Source: JAJDZL01 sp965221175 (GTDB taxonomy: Bacteria; Pseudomonadota; Gammaproteobacteria; Arenicellales; JAJDZL01). From it: a stretch of DNA of 64,000 bases. Numbering within the stretch: the first letter of the stretch is position 1; the number at the start of each line of letters is the position of its first letter. Of this stretch, positions 55,368 through 63,815 are shown one piece after another. Where the stretch lies: assembly GCA_965221175.1 (NCBI GenBank), contig OZ244867.1, forward strand, positions 372,001 through 436,000, read 5' to 3'. The notes under the pieces are model-generated. The model saw nothing but the letters and a program-made list of their open reading frames with translations, made no database searches and had not been told where the DNA came from. The position numbers and the translations under genes were made by a program.

Positions 55368-57266
55368 ATGCCTGACAGTTTTACCATTCTCGGTCCCAAC
55401 GGACCATTCAACCAGATTTTCGAATGGTTTTCAGTTCGGGATTGTCAGAGAGAAATGGCAGAAGCAATTGACTCTGCCATTGAGCAAAACGAAAGCTTGA
55501 TTGTCGAATCCGGAACTGGAACCGGAAAGACATTCAGTTACCTGGTTCCGCCGTTACTGGCAAAAAAGAAAACCGTCATTTCGACGCGTACTAAAAATCT
55601 TCAAGAGCAGCTGTTTCAGACAGACATTCCCTGGGTGTGCAAAGCCTTGGGAATATCACCGGAAGTCAGAGTACTGAAGGGGAGAAGCAATTACCTCTGT
55701 TTGTTTCGACATGATCAGCTTAATCGACAACCAGACATGCTCGGTGCAACTTCGAGAATCAACCGTATCTATGACTGGGTTTCCGAGAGGGACGATGGGG
55801 ATATATCCGAGTATCCTCGTCTTTCCAGCGAACACAAAATAATGATAACTTCGACTGCGGAAAACTGTCTTGGCAGTCAGTGCGAATTTTCCAAAGAATG
55901 TTATGTCAATCGTGCCAGAATCAAAGCCCGAAGCGCTGATGTGCTGGTCGTAAATCACAATCTGCTGTGCCTGAATTTTCAGCACTCCGGGGAAGACGAA
56001 TCAGGATTGCTGTCGGATGCAGAAGTGATCGTCGTTGATGAGGGCCATCGTTTTCCAGAGATTGCAGCACAGACAATGGGTATTTCGATTTCCAAAGAGC
56101 GATTGCTGCAGTTTTGCAGAAATCTCCAGCAGGCCGCCTTGGACAGTGAACTGGATCAGGTCTGGCTTGATCAGAAGTGCGCAGACATGGCGCAATTGAC
56201 AGAGGATGCAAGAACAAAAGTATCAGATGATTCGGTAAAGGTTTTAGTGTCGCACCTGACAGACAATCGAGAGTTCATGACGACCTATTGGAAAATCGTA
56301 CATCTTCTGGAAGAGTTTGTGTGCGATATTGAGCCGATCATGGAGACCTCACGCGAGTTAGAACTGTGTCGCGATCATGCACTTGAGATTATTGAAGACG
56401 CGAAATGCATTTTTGAGCGAGAAAATGAGGATTGTGCGACATGGTACGAGTCCAGTAGAAGCGGATTCAGCCTGTCTCAGATACCGCTTGAGCCTGGCAA
56501 TCACTACGGGCCATTGATTACAGAATTCTCTGGCAGTTGGATATTTACCTCGGCGACTCTTTCGGTAGGAGAAGATTTTTCTCATTTTCAGAGTCGTATC
56601 GGATTAGAAGGTGTAGTTTCCGAGAGGTGGGAGAGCCCATTCAACTTTAAGAAACAGGCTCTCGCTTATTTCCCTCGGGACATGCCGCAGCCTAAATACC
56701 GAGATTTGTATGACGAGTCTGTTGCAGAAGTCGTTAAGCAGGTCATGCCATTGAGCAGCGGCAGGGCATTCGTGTTGTTTACCAGCCATTTTTCGATGAA
56801 CTTTGTCTACAAGCTGCTTGACGGTAAGTTGAATTTCACTTTACTTTGTCAAGGCCACGACACCAGTTCAAATTTGCTGGAAAGATTCAAGGATGATGGT
56901 AATGCCATACTCCTTGGGACGTCTAGTTTCTGGGAAGGCGTTGATGTAAAAGGTGAGGCACTTTCATGCGTGATCATTGCCAAACTGCCGTTCATTCCTC
57001 CGAATGATCCGTTGCTGATTGCCCGAGAAGTATTGATGAACAAAGTCGGAAAGAACATATTTTCCGACTGGCAAGTCCCGTCGGCAGTACTGTCCATGAA
57101 ACAGGGCACGGGGCGGTTAATTCGAGATTCGAGCGACAAAGGGGTACTGATACTCTGTGATCCCAGAATCAAAACGAGCGGCTACGGGAAGAAGTTTCTG
57201 GACAGCCTGCCGCCAATGAAAAAAACCGACCAGCTAGAGGATGTCAGAATTTTCTTTGCCCAATGA
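55368..57266 (+). CDS. ATP-dependent DNA helicase, DinG/YoaA family
   Basis: A 632-residue XPD-like superfamily 2 helicase. ATG 55368 is chosen because the earlier frame overlaps dnaJ and is not conserved. Walker A ESGTGTGKT is at residues 47-55. Cysteines in NYLCLFR and CLGSQCEFSKEC (about 111-178) suit the 4Fe-4S cluster of this family. The DEGH box is near 222, WIFTSATLS near 390, and the motif VI region MKQGTGRLIRDSSD near 580. YoaA-type helicases help DNA repair. It overlaps tsaB by 4 bp, as in many gammaproteobacteria. Confidence 0.92.
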   Translation: MPDSFTILGPNGPFNQIFEWFSVRDCQREMAEAIDSAIEQNESLIVESGTGTGKTFSYLVPPLLAKKKTVISTRTKNLQEQLFQTDIPWVCKALGISPEVRVLKGRSNYLCLFRHDQLNRQPDMLGATSRINRIYDWVSERDDGDISEYPRLSSEHKIMITSTAENCLGSQCEFSKECYVNRARIKARSADVLVVNHNLLCLNFQHSGEDESGLLSDAEVIVVDEGHRFPEIAAQTMGISISKERLLQFCRNLQQAALDSELDQVWLDQKCADMAQLTEDARTKVSDDSVKVLVSHLTDNREFMTTYWKIVHLLEEFVCDIEPIMETSRELELCRDHALEIIEDAKCIFERENEDCATWYESSRSGFSLSQIPLEPGNHYGPLITEFSGSWIFTSATLSVGEDFSHFQSRIGLEGVVSERWESPFNFKKQALAYFPRDMPQPKYRDLYDESVAEVVKQVMPLSSGRAFVLFTSHFSMNFVYKLLDGKLNFTLLCQGHDTSSNLLERFKDDGNAILLGTSSFWEGVDVKGEALSCVIIAKLPFIPPNDPLLIAREVLMNKVGKNIFSDWQVPSAVLSMKQGTGRLIRDSSDKGVLILCDPRIKTSGYGKKFLDSLPPMKKTDQLEDVRIFFAQ

Positions 57267-57919
57267 AAATTCTGGCTGTCAATTCTTCGGACGACATGTT
57301 GTCGGTTGCACTCAATTTGGATGGTCAGATTGACGCAAAAAATGAGCAAGCTGCACGCAATCACAACAGGTCTGTACTGGTTCTGATTAACCAGCTCTTG
57401 GCCGAGGCTGGCATTGGATTGAATCAGATTGATGGAATGGCATTTGGAGAAGGCCCGGGTTCGTTCACTGGTTTGCGTATTGCAGCAGGGGTAGCACAGG
57501 GAATTGCATTTGGAGTCGATGTTCCAGTGATACCGGTTTCGTGCATGGCGGCAATTGCGCAGAAACAGAAACCCGACAAGATAGTGACTGCCCTGGATGC
57601 CAAGCGAAGCAAGATTTTCTGGGCATCGTATATTAGAGACAAAGAGGGACTAGCATCACTGCAGGGTGCAGAAAAATTTACTGATATTTCGGAACTACTA
57701 ATCACCGGTAATGAATGGCATGGAGCCGGTTCCGGTTGGGATATGCATGCACCCGTTCTATTGGAACAGAACGAGCACTGTGTTGTCGGATGGATTGCAA
57801 ATCAGATACCTCAAGCTTCGGAAATCGCTATCCTGGCTGCAAATTACTTTGAGCGCGGACTCGGAAAAGATGCGCATCTGGCTATTCCGAGGTATATGTC
57901 AACTGTGAAAACAGCTTAG
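57263..57919 (+). CDS. tsaB: tRNA threonylcarbamoyladenosine biosynthesis protein TsaB
   Basis: A 218-residue ASKHA-fold scaffold protein (YeaZ) that partners TsaD and TsaE in making the t6A modification of tRNA. Family marks: MKILAVNSSDDMLSVAL, NQIDGMAFGEGPGSFTGLRI near residue 53 with the following GVAQGIAFG, and LDAKRSKIFWASY near 112. ATGA overlap with the helicase gene indicates translational coupling. Confidence 0.93.
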   Translation: MKILAVNSSDDMLSVALNLDGQIDAKNEQAARNHNRSVLVLINQLLAEAGIGLNQIDGMAFGEGPGSFTGLRIAAGVAQGIAFGVDVPVIPVSCMAAIAQKQKPDKIVTALDAKRSKIFWASYIRDKEGLASLQGAEKFTDISELLITGNEWHGAGSGWDMHAPVLLEQNEHCVVGWIANQIPQASEIAILAANYFERGLGKDAHLAIPRYMSTVKTA

Positions 57920-57993
57920 TTATGCAATCGAAATTTTCGCATCAAATTCAGAATTAACTATAGGCAAATCAAAATGCAGAAGCATCGTGGGTT

Positions 57994-58176
57994 TCACTTC
58001 GTGGCGTCTGGCCAAAGCCCGGTATCGATAAGACTCTGAGAATTGCCAGTACGGTAATACTCCTTTGACGCCTGCTTTCGCTGTTCAATCAGAACCCTTT
58101 GTTCGGGGGTGAGGTTTTCAGGAGGTACAAATACTACCGAATTAATTCAATATTCCTTGAATTTATCCGAAGGCAT
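57994..58176 (-). pseudogene. Small gene-like frame interrupted by TGA
   Basis: CAGGAG lies six bases before ATG 58176, which opens MPSDKFKEY, TGA (58147..58149), then in the same frame INSVVFVPPENLTPEQRVLI, EQRKQASKEYYRTGNSQSLI, DTGLWPDATK and TGA at 57994. The polar, protein-like continuation suggests a former 60-codon gene, or a short upstream peptide followed by a real product with a non-standard start. No family recognised. Confidence 0.35.
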
Positions 58177-58252
58177 TGCTATCTCCTGTTCCTTTAGTCT
58201 GATTGTTACCCCGTAAATCAACAACCCCCTTAACTCCAATCCTAATTCACTT

Positions 58253-59524
58253 TCACCGAACCCCCGGCATATCTGCATTCGGAAGGATGCGTACAACGTC
58301 TATCGCACCGCCTCGTACCCGAACGGTTTCAATGGCATAACCGTTGATCAGAAATGTCGTGCCTGGTTGAGGAATATCTTCGTTTTGTTCGAGAATCTGG
58401 CCATTCAGCGTATTGGGTCCGTCCGTCGGCAATTCCCATTGCATTGCCCGATTCAACTCGCGAATATTCATCATTGCGTTCACAAGGTAAGTGCCTTGCT
58501 TTTCCTTTATGATTCCGGCTTTGAACGTTTCCATATCAGGGTCTATGAATCCAGCGAGTTCTTCCAGCATTTCATGTACGGTGATGAGTCCCACCACTTC
58601 GCCATATTCATCAACGACAATGCCCATATTGCGGCGGGTACGTTGGAGCCGCTGAATCTGTTCCAGCAGTCTTGAATCTTCTGGCAAATACATGGGTTCT
58701 TTGAGGAGCTCGATAATCTTTTCTTTGGTGATCTCTTGCCGATGATAACTCTGCAGCAATGCACGAATTTCAAGCTCTCCCTTAATATCCTGATAGGACT
58801 TCTCATATACGATCACGCGGGCAAAAGTTTCTGTGAATATTTGCTCGACAATGTCCGATATGTCATCATCAAGATCAATTGAATGAATTTCGTTGCGAGG
58901 CACCATGATTTTGTCGACGGATTGCGCACCAAGCTCCAGAATTCCTAAAAGCAGTTCCATCTGATCGGGTGCAAAATGATGCTCAGAGGCTTTCACTGCG
59001 ACGCGCAACTCGTCGGTATCCAGAGAATCAGAGACTTGTATCTGCCGAAAGGCAGGCAGCAGTTTAAGCAGTTTGACGACCGAACTCAATAGCCATACGA
59101 CTGGATGAAACAGTTTCTGAAGAACATCAAGAAGAAAAGCTGCGAAAAATGCAATTCGCTCAGGATAGATCGCTGCTACTGTTTTGGGTGGAATTTCAGC
59201 AAGGACAAGGATTACCACCGTAATGAACGCGGTTGATACCGCAACGCCTGCTTCGCCGTAGTATTTCCAGGCGAGCATTGTTGTAATCGCTACGGCGGCG
59301 TTGTTGACCAGGTTGTTGCCAAGTAAAATAGTGCCGAGCAACCGATCAGGTTCGCCGACCAGTTTCTGGAGCAGTATAGCTCTTCGGTCTTTCTTGTTCG
59401 CTTTGTCAGCCAGACGATAGCGGTTCACTGCCATCGTTGCGGTTTCCGAAGCGGAGAAAAATGCCGACAGGCAGATCAGTAGTGCGAGAGAGGCAAACAG
59501 TATGCCTTCAGGGATGTCGTCCAA
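58253..59524 (-). CDS. CNNM/CBS-domain transporter (CorB/YfjD-like)
   Basis: A 423-residue membrane protein of the HlyC/CorC (CNNM) family linked to magnesium or cobalt transport. The N-terminal CNNM domain has three to four helices (SLALLICLSAFFSASETATM, LLGTILLGNNLVNNAAVAI). Paired CBS domains follow (MVPRNEIHSIDLDDDISDIV near residue 208, MGIVVDEYGEVVGLI near 297) and then a CorC_HlyC domain. It is divergent from ffh, a frequent gammaproteobacterial neighbour. Confidence 0.92.
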   Translation of the reverse strand: MDDIPEGILFASLALLICLSAFFSASETATMAVNRYRLADKANKKDRRAILLQKLVGEPDRLLGTILLGNNLVNNAAVAITTMLAWKYYGEAGVAVSTAFITVVILVLAEIPPKTVAAIYPERIAFFAAFLLDVLQKLFHPVVWLLSSVVKLLKLLPAFRQIQVSDSLDTDELRVAVKASEHHFAPDQMELLLGILELGAQSVDKIMVPRNEIHSIDLDDDISDIVEQIFTETFARVIVYEKSYQDIKGELEIRALLQSYHRQEITKEKIIELLKEPMYLPEDSRLLEQIQRLQRTRRNMGIVVDEYGEVVGLITVHEMLEELAGFIDPDMETFKAGIIKEKQGTYLVNAMMNIRELNRAMQWELPTDGPNTLNGQILEQNEDIPQPGTTFLINGYAIETVRVRGGAIDVVRILPNADMPGVR

Positions 59525-59630
59525 TCGAGTCTTTGATTAATCTATCAACAAATTCTAAAGTTTATTGAATATAACTTGAAATATTCAATTTCTTATTGTA
59601 AGTGTAATCCACAAAGGAATTAAATCTACC

Positions 59631-60986
59631 ATGCTTGAATCACTCCGAAATCGAATCAATCAGGCTCTAGGCACCATCCGCGGATCGAACAAACTGTCTG
59701 AAAAGGCTGTTGAAGAAGCTCTTCGTCAAGTTCGGCGAGCTTTGCTTGAAGCCGATGTAGCGTTGCCTGTAGCGCGGGAGTTCATAGACCAAGTCAGATT
59801 GAGGGCGTCGGGTGCCGAAGTTTTGAGCAGCCTTACGCCGGCCCAGACCATGATAGGCATTGTGCATGAAGAACTCACTCGCGTAATTGGCGACTCGAAT
59901 GTGCCGCTGAATTTGTCGGGAACGCCGCCCGTGGTGATACTGGTCGCAGGTTTGCAAGGGTCTGGCAAGACGACTACGGTTGGTAAACTCGCTCGGATTC
60001 TCAAGCGACAATTACAGAAAAAAGTAATGGTTGCAAGTGTTGACGTTTATCGTCCTGCCGCAGTCGATCAGCTGAGAAAACTGGCTGAAATGGTTGAGGT
60101 AGATTTTTATGAGACCGATATTGGCCAAAAACCGCAAGAAATCGCGCGTTCCGCCATCGCTCACGCTCGCAGCCTAACGGCAGACGTAGTGATTATCGAT
60201 TCTGCCGGAAGGCTGCACATTGATGACCAGATGATGGATGAGCTTCGTGCGATTCATGCGGGTATTTCGCCGGATGAAACGTTGTTCGTAATTGATGCCA
60301 TGACGGGACAGGATGCTGTAAATAGCGCGTCGGCGTTTAACGATGCACTGCCTTTGTCAGGTGTTGTTGTTACTAAGCTGGATAGCGACACCCGTGGAGG
60401 TGCACTGCTTTCGGTACGTCATATAACAGGCAAACCGGTGAAGTTCATCGGCGTAGGCGAGGCAGTAGATGCATTGGAGCAATTCCATCCTGACCGCATC
60501 GCATCTCGAATCCTGGGAATGGGCGATGTTCTTTCGCTCATTGAATCGGCACAGCAGAAGGCAGACAAAGGCAAAGCGCAAAATCTCGAACAGAAGTTGC
60601 GCAAAGGACGACGATTTGACCTAGGAGATTATCGCGATCAAATGATGATGGCGCAGGACATGGGTGGCATGTCGAGTATTGCAAAACTTTTGCCTGGATT
60701 GTCTTCCGCGAAATTGCCGGATATGGACAAGCTTGAGGAGAGCACCAAGCGAGATATTGCAATCATCAATTCGATGACTCCGCACGAACGACAGCATCCG
60801 GCGATTATACGGGGAAGTCGACGAGTTCGAATTTGTGCCGGTGCCGGTGTCGAAGCCAGATTTGTCAATCAACTGCTGCGCAAGTTTGACAAGATGCAGA
60901 AAATGACGCGAAAGTTCTCACAAAACAAAGGAAAAATGTCGATTCCGGGTATGGATAACCTTTCCGATAAATTCCCAATGCAGTAA
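59631..60986 (+). CDS. ffh: Signal recognition particle protein Ffh
   Basis: A 451-residue GTPase that targets nascent membrane proteins with 4.5S RNA. The N domain (LRNRINQALGTIRG) is followed by the G domain: GLQGSGKTTTVGKLA near residue 106, VDVYRPAAVDQLRKL, DSAGRLHIDDQMM near 190 and TKLDSDTRGGALLS near 247. The methionine-rich M domain contains the RNA-binding GSRRVRICAGAGVE. Complete. No 4.5S RNA gene was recognised in the window. Confidence 0.97.
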   Translation: MLESLRNRINQALGTIRGSNKLSEKAVEEALRQVRRALLEADVALPVAREFIDQVRLRASGAEVLSSLTPAQTMIGIVHEELTRVIGDSNVPLNLSGTPPVVILVAGLQGSGKTTTVGKLARILKRQLQKKVMVASVDVYRPAAVDQLRKLAEMVEVDFYETDIGQKPQEIARSAIAHARSLTADVVIIDSAGRLHIDDQMMDELRAIHAGISPDETLFVIDAMTGQDAVNSASAFNDALPLSGVVVTKLDSDTRGGALLSVRHITGKPVKFIGVGEAVDALEQFHPDRIASRILGMGDVLSLIESAQQKADKGKAQNLEQKLRKGRRFDLGDYRDQMMMAQDMGGMSSIAKLLPGLSSAKLPDMDKLEESTKRDIAIINSMTPHERQHPAIIRGSRRVRICAGAGVEARFVNQLLRKFDKMQKMTRKFSQNKGKMSIPGMDNLSDKFPMQ

Positions 60987-61013
60987 CAAGTGGAAGTCAG
61001 GTGAGCGGTATTA

Positions 61014-61424
61014 TCAGGCTGATGATGAGCGGTGGCGTTGGAAGGCTGTAACAATGCCCAATATCAGCCAAGTTGGTACAGAAGCGGCAGCCGCATATGC
61101 AAACATTCCAATGGGTCCGAACAGGCCGCCGATGATGACAGCATAGGCGGAAAGTGGAACGAAAATGATTGCCAGAAAGAACGAGGTATTTCGTGCTCGG
61201 CGATGAAGTTTCTGAATTGCTAGTGTTAGTGGAATACCGCTTGGCCAGGCGAATAGAAAAAGCATTGCGATCTGGACAACAAATTCTACAAAATTAAATG
61301 CTCCAAAACCTTGCCATTCTTGAAGGACGCCGAATCGAAGCGCCGTCAGAATAATGACAGTAATCGGCAGCCACACCGAATAAAGAAACGTCTTGCCGAA
61401 GGCTTTCAGTGCTGGGGATGTCAA
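61014..61424 (-). CDS. Small polytopic membrane protein, unknown function
   Basis: A 136-residue protein with about four hydrophobic segments (FLYSVWLPITVIILTALRFG, VEFVVQIAMLFLFAWPSGIP, SFFLAIIFVPLSAYAVIIGG, AYAAAASVPTWLILGIVTAF) separated by short basic loops. No conserved motif known to me. It is convergent with ffh, 27 bp apart. The hydrophobic pattern and codon use make a real gene likely. Confidence 0.6.
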   Translation of the reverse strand: MTSPALKAFGKTFLYSVWLPITVIILTALRFGVLQEWQGFGAFNFVEFVVQIAMLFLFAWPSGIPLTLAIQKLHRRARNTSFFLAIIFVPLSAYAVIIGGLFGPIGMFAYAAAASVPTWLILGIVTAFQRHRSSSA

Positions 61425-61883
61425 ATTAAACGCTCTAGGACAGGTGTAGACTCAATTGTCTCAGTATATTTCTATATGATGAAATTTGCACTGTCGAAAA
61501 TCAAGCATAACTCACACGAAATTAGATATCGAAAATAATAAACAATAAATAACAAATACTAAAAACGATTAGTTAATCTTATTTATGAATGATGTTAGTT
61601 GGCAGAAAACTCTGTCAAATATGGAATTAGGCTTACCTTTGTTGCGGTTCCGAACCGCCCGTCAGCAAGAATTGCTATTGGTGTATTTTATGTATGTGGG
61701 GCTTCGCTGTATTCAGCAATGGGTAGGCATTCTTCGCTAAGGAGATAGTCGTCGATTTATTCTACAATTCCGAACGCAGCGCAGTATGGATAGGGACCGA
61801 GCTGCCTGTCTGTTGGCTTCACACGCACACGGATAGAATCAAATTTATCCGCCCCAACTCTTCTGGAAGAATTTCACGCCATC
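61425..61883. other. Intergenic; one possible short ORF
   Basis: AT-rich spacer between a housekeeping block and a toxin-antitoxin island. A 51-codon frame at 61585..61740 (plus strand, ATG, MNDVSWQKTLSNMELGLPLL then RFRTARQQELLLVYFMYVGL) has no recognised family and no clear ribosome binding site. Nothing else seen. Confidence 0.35.
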
Positions 61884-62222
61884 CTACGTCGGCTTGCTAT
61901 CCTTCTCGCCCACCAGCATCACATAATTCCGCGCGATCTCCTGGTGAAATCGCTCTGGCAAGCTTGTCCAGTCACGCGCTTCCACCAAGAACGGGATGTT
62001 CGACTCTCGGACCGCGTCTTCGAAGTCGACCAGGGAATTGATCGGGATCTCGTTCAGATCTGGTCCGCGCAATGCCAAATCAAGATCGCTGCCGTCATGG
62101 CTTCGCTCATTCACACGGCTACCATAGGCCCAGACTTCGACATCGGGTAAGTGCTTACGCAACAGCGTTTCCAGCACCAGACGGTGCTTCGGCAAGAGAT
62201 GGAGCCGATTTTCAGCCATCAT
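61884..62222 (-). CDS. MNT-type nucleotidyltransferase (antitoxin)
   Basis: About 112 residues from ATG 62222 (or 62219). The minimal nucleotidyltransferase motif is complete: GSRVNERSHDGSDLDLAL, with GS near residue 34 and the metal-binding D-x-D in SDLDL near 45, plus a third acidic position in IPFLVEARDW. Its start overlaps the end of the HEPN gene. In HEPN/MNT pairs the MNT protein modifies the HEPN toxin (by AMPylation in studied cases). Confidence 0.9.
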   Translation of the reverse strand: MMAENRLHLLPKHRLVLETLLRKHLPDVEVWAYGSRVNERSHDGSDLDLALRGPDLNEIPINSLVDFEDAVRESNIPFLVEARDWTSLPERFHQEIARNYVMLVGEKDSKPT

Positions 62223-62637
62223 TCGCCACCTCAATCGCGTCGGCCAATGCCTTCGCATCGGCGACGAACGCTGGCAGCAGCCTCAGTGTAGCGTCGGCAA
62301 AATTCTCACCATAGTTATGTGCTGTATCGTTTCGATTGTTGCGGTAGTGAAGCCATCGTTCAACTGTTTCCGCTTCGATCAGCCCGTGTTTGGCAGCATT
62401 TCGGAAGAGATCCTTGAAAGTCAGACGATCCGCCTGTCGGTTGCTGGAAAAGTATGCTGCAAGGCGTTTTCGCAGCAGTTTGCCGCTCTGCTCAAGAACC
62501 AGTTCGAACTCCTTGACGCAGGCTGCCCGGTAAATGCCGTAAAGATCAGCGTCCGCCTCCTTTTGCTTGTCGATCCCGTTTAAGACAATCTCCAAAATCT
62601 GGATGCAGCGGCGCAGAAAGGCCGTGTCAATACTCAT
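62212..62637 (-). CDS. HEPN-domain toxin (predicted RNase)
   Basis: A 141-residue helical protein with the HEPN catalytic motif R-x4-H in RNDTAHNYG (R102, H107), in the usual place near the C terminus (WLHYRNN just before it). It is the toxin of a HEPN/MNT pair, likely an RNase. Its ATG overlaps the stop of the upstream methylase fragment (ATGA), so translation was coupled to hsdM. Confidence 0.9.
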   Translation of the reverse strand: MSIDTAFLRRCIQILEIVLNGIDKQKEADADLYGIYRAACVKEFELVLEQSGKLLRKRLAAYFSSNRQADRLTFKDLFRNAAKHGLIEAETVERWLHYRNNRNDTAHNYGENFADATLRLLPAFVADAKALADAIEVANDG

Positions 62638-62879
62638 AATTTCCGCTCCATGAATACCATTGCCTTAAGATTGGCGGCAATGGCGGAGTACAGCCGCGCA
62701 CCTTCGGTTTGCTGGTCGCGCAGTTGCATGTCCAGCCACTTCATCTTGTCCTCGAATGGTTCATCGTTTTCCTCACATTCCTCGGAACCGACAACGCGCC
62801 ATGTGGTCAGCAAGTAATCGCATTTAAGAAATTCACCCGGCGCATTACTTTTAGCAATGACTCTTAGATTAAGCCGAGA
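62634..62879 (-). pseudogene. Type I restriction-modification methylase (HsdM), C-terminal relic
   Basis: A minus-strand frame opening after a TAA at 62880..62882 reads LLTTWRVVGSEECEENDEPF, EDKMKWLDMQLRDQQTEGAR and LYSAIAANLKAMVFMERKL, stopping at 62634. This matches the C terminus of HsdM N6-adenine methylases (GEPFEEKM-x-x-L-x-x-Q-x-x-EQ-x-x-E-x-x-x-L-x-x-A-I-x-x-NL). The catalytic domain is absent. The junction with unrelated sequence is near 62840. Confidence 0.6.
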
Positions 62880-63206
62880 TTAGAGTATTTTTCCGGTTGC
62901 TTAATCTGGTTCAAATGAACGGTCATTCTGAACACTTGTTGCTGTTAACTTGAAAACGGAGTTTGTCACGCATCGTTCAATTTTTCTTTGTACTTTACTA
63001 ATTCGTGTTAAGTCAAGTTTATTGATCCCAATCTCATTAATACTAGAGGACGACCAAGAAATCGTAAATTATACGAATCCTTCAATCAGTAAAATGGCGG
63101 GCAGAACGCAAACTATTTGTAATCAAATTGCTCCTGAATTCAACATAGCCTTTTCTAGTCAAAATATTAAGTTTGTGAAATGCTATTAAGGTTCAAATTT
63201 GATCTG
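62880..63206. other. Region without a supported gene
   Basis: AT-rich sequence between the methylase relic and a potD relic. A 79-codon frame at 62950..63189 has no recognisable domain or ribosome binding site. Confidence 0.35.
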
Positions 63207-63485
63207 ATGAAAATGATGAAATTGTGGTCATTCAAGTGGATTGTCATAGCTATCTCACCTCTAATAGCCGATGTAGCTTCTGGCTATACAAGTACAAATA
63301 TAATCAATGAGTTTGAATAGGAATATAATGTCGATATAACCGATACTGAGTACAACTCCAACGACGCGGCACTTAACAGAGTCAGGGCGGGCGTCCACGA
63401 TTTCGACATTGTAGTGCCAACTTCCACTCACATGGACATTTGGAATAAAGAGGAGCTGCTGCTGGCGGTGAATCGATTCATATAA
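63207..63485 (+). pseudogene. Polyamine-type (PotD-like) binding protein, N-terminal relic
   Basis: ATG 63207 opens MKMMKLWSFKWIVIAISPLI, a worn signal peptide, then TSTNIINEFE, TAG (63318..63320), and in the same frame EYNVDITDTEYNSNDAALNR, VRAGVHDFDIVVPTSTHMDI and ELLLAVNRFI to TAA at 63483. The pattern (F-x-x-E-x-x-x-V-x-x-x-x-x-x-SN-x-x-x-x-x-x-x-x-G-x-x-x-DIVVP) is that of PotD/PotF periplasmic proteins. Only the first quarter remains. Confidence 0.6.
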
Positions 63486-63815
63486 TTTGGTGTAAAAGTG
63501 TCGGAACAGCGGATATCACTAGATTTTCTAGCTACTCTGGAAGTGATGGCACCCGAAGGACTCCTGAAACACGGCAGACTCATAAAGTCGTGTCAGGGTG
63601 AAGCACAGACAAGGTATAAGTCCATTTGGAGCCAATTGTAAAATTTACAACAGAGGCAGCAGTTGTACTGGAGACGAGCCTGCTTGAATACAGTCAATAT
63701 TTTGGATGGATTTCTAAGTGCTTGTATCTTGGTACTGTCTCTGCCTGTCTCGTTTACCGACATCAAACTTCTATAGTTCAATGAATTTTTCTCCTACGCG
63801 GTGTCAATTCTGAGC
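63486..63815. other. Region without a supported gene
   Basis: Contains only short frames. The rest of a potD-like gene is not recognisable here. A minus-strand 62-codon frame (63593..63781) has no known domain. Confidence 0.35.

Noticed and set aside
46179..58176. UGA as a sense codon
   Set aside because: Many intact conserved genes in the window end at TGA exactly where their families end, so UGA works as a stop.
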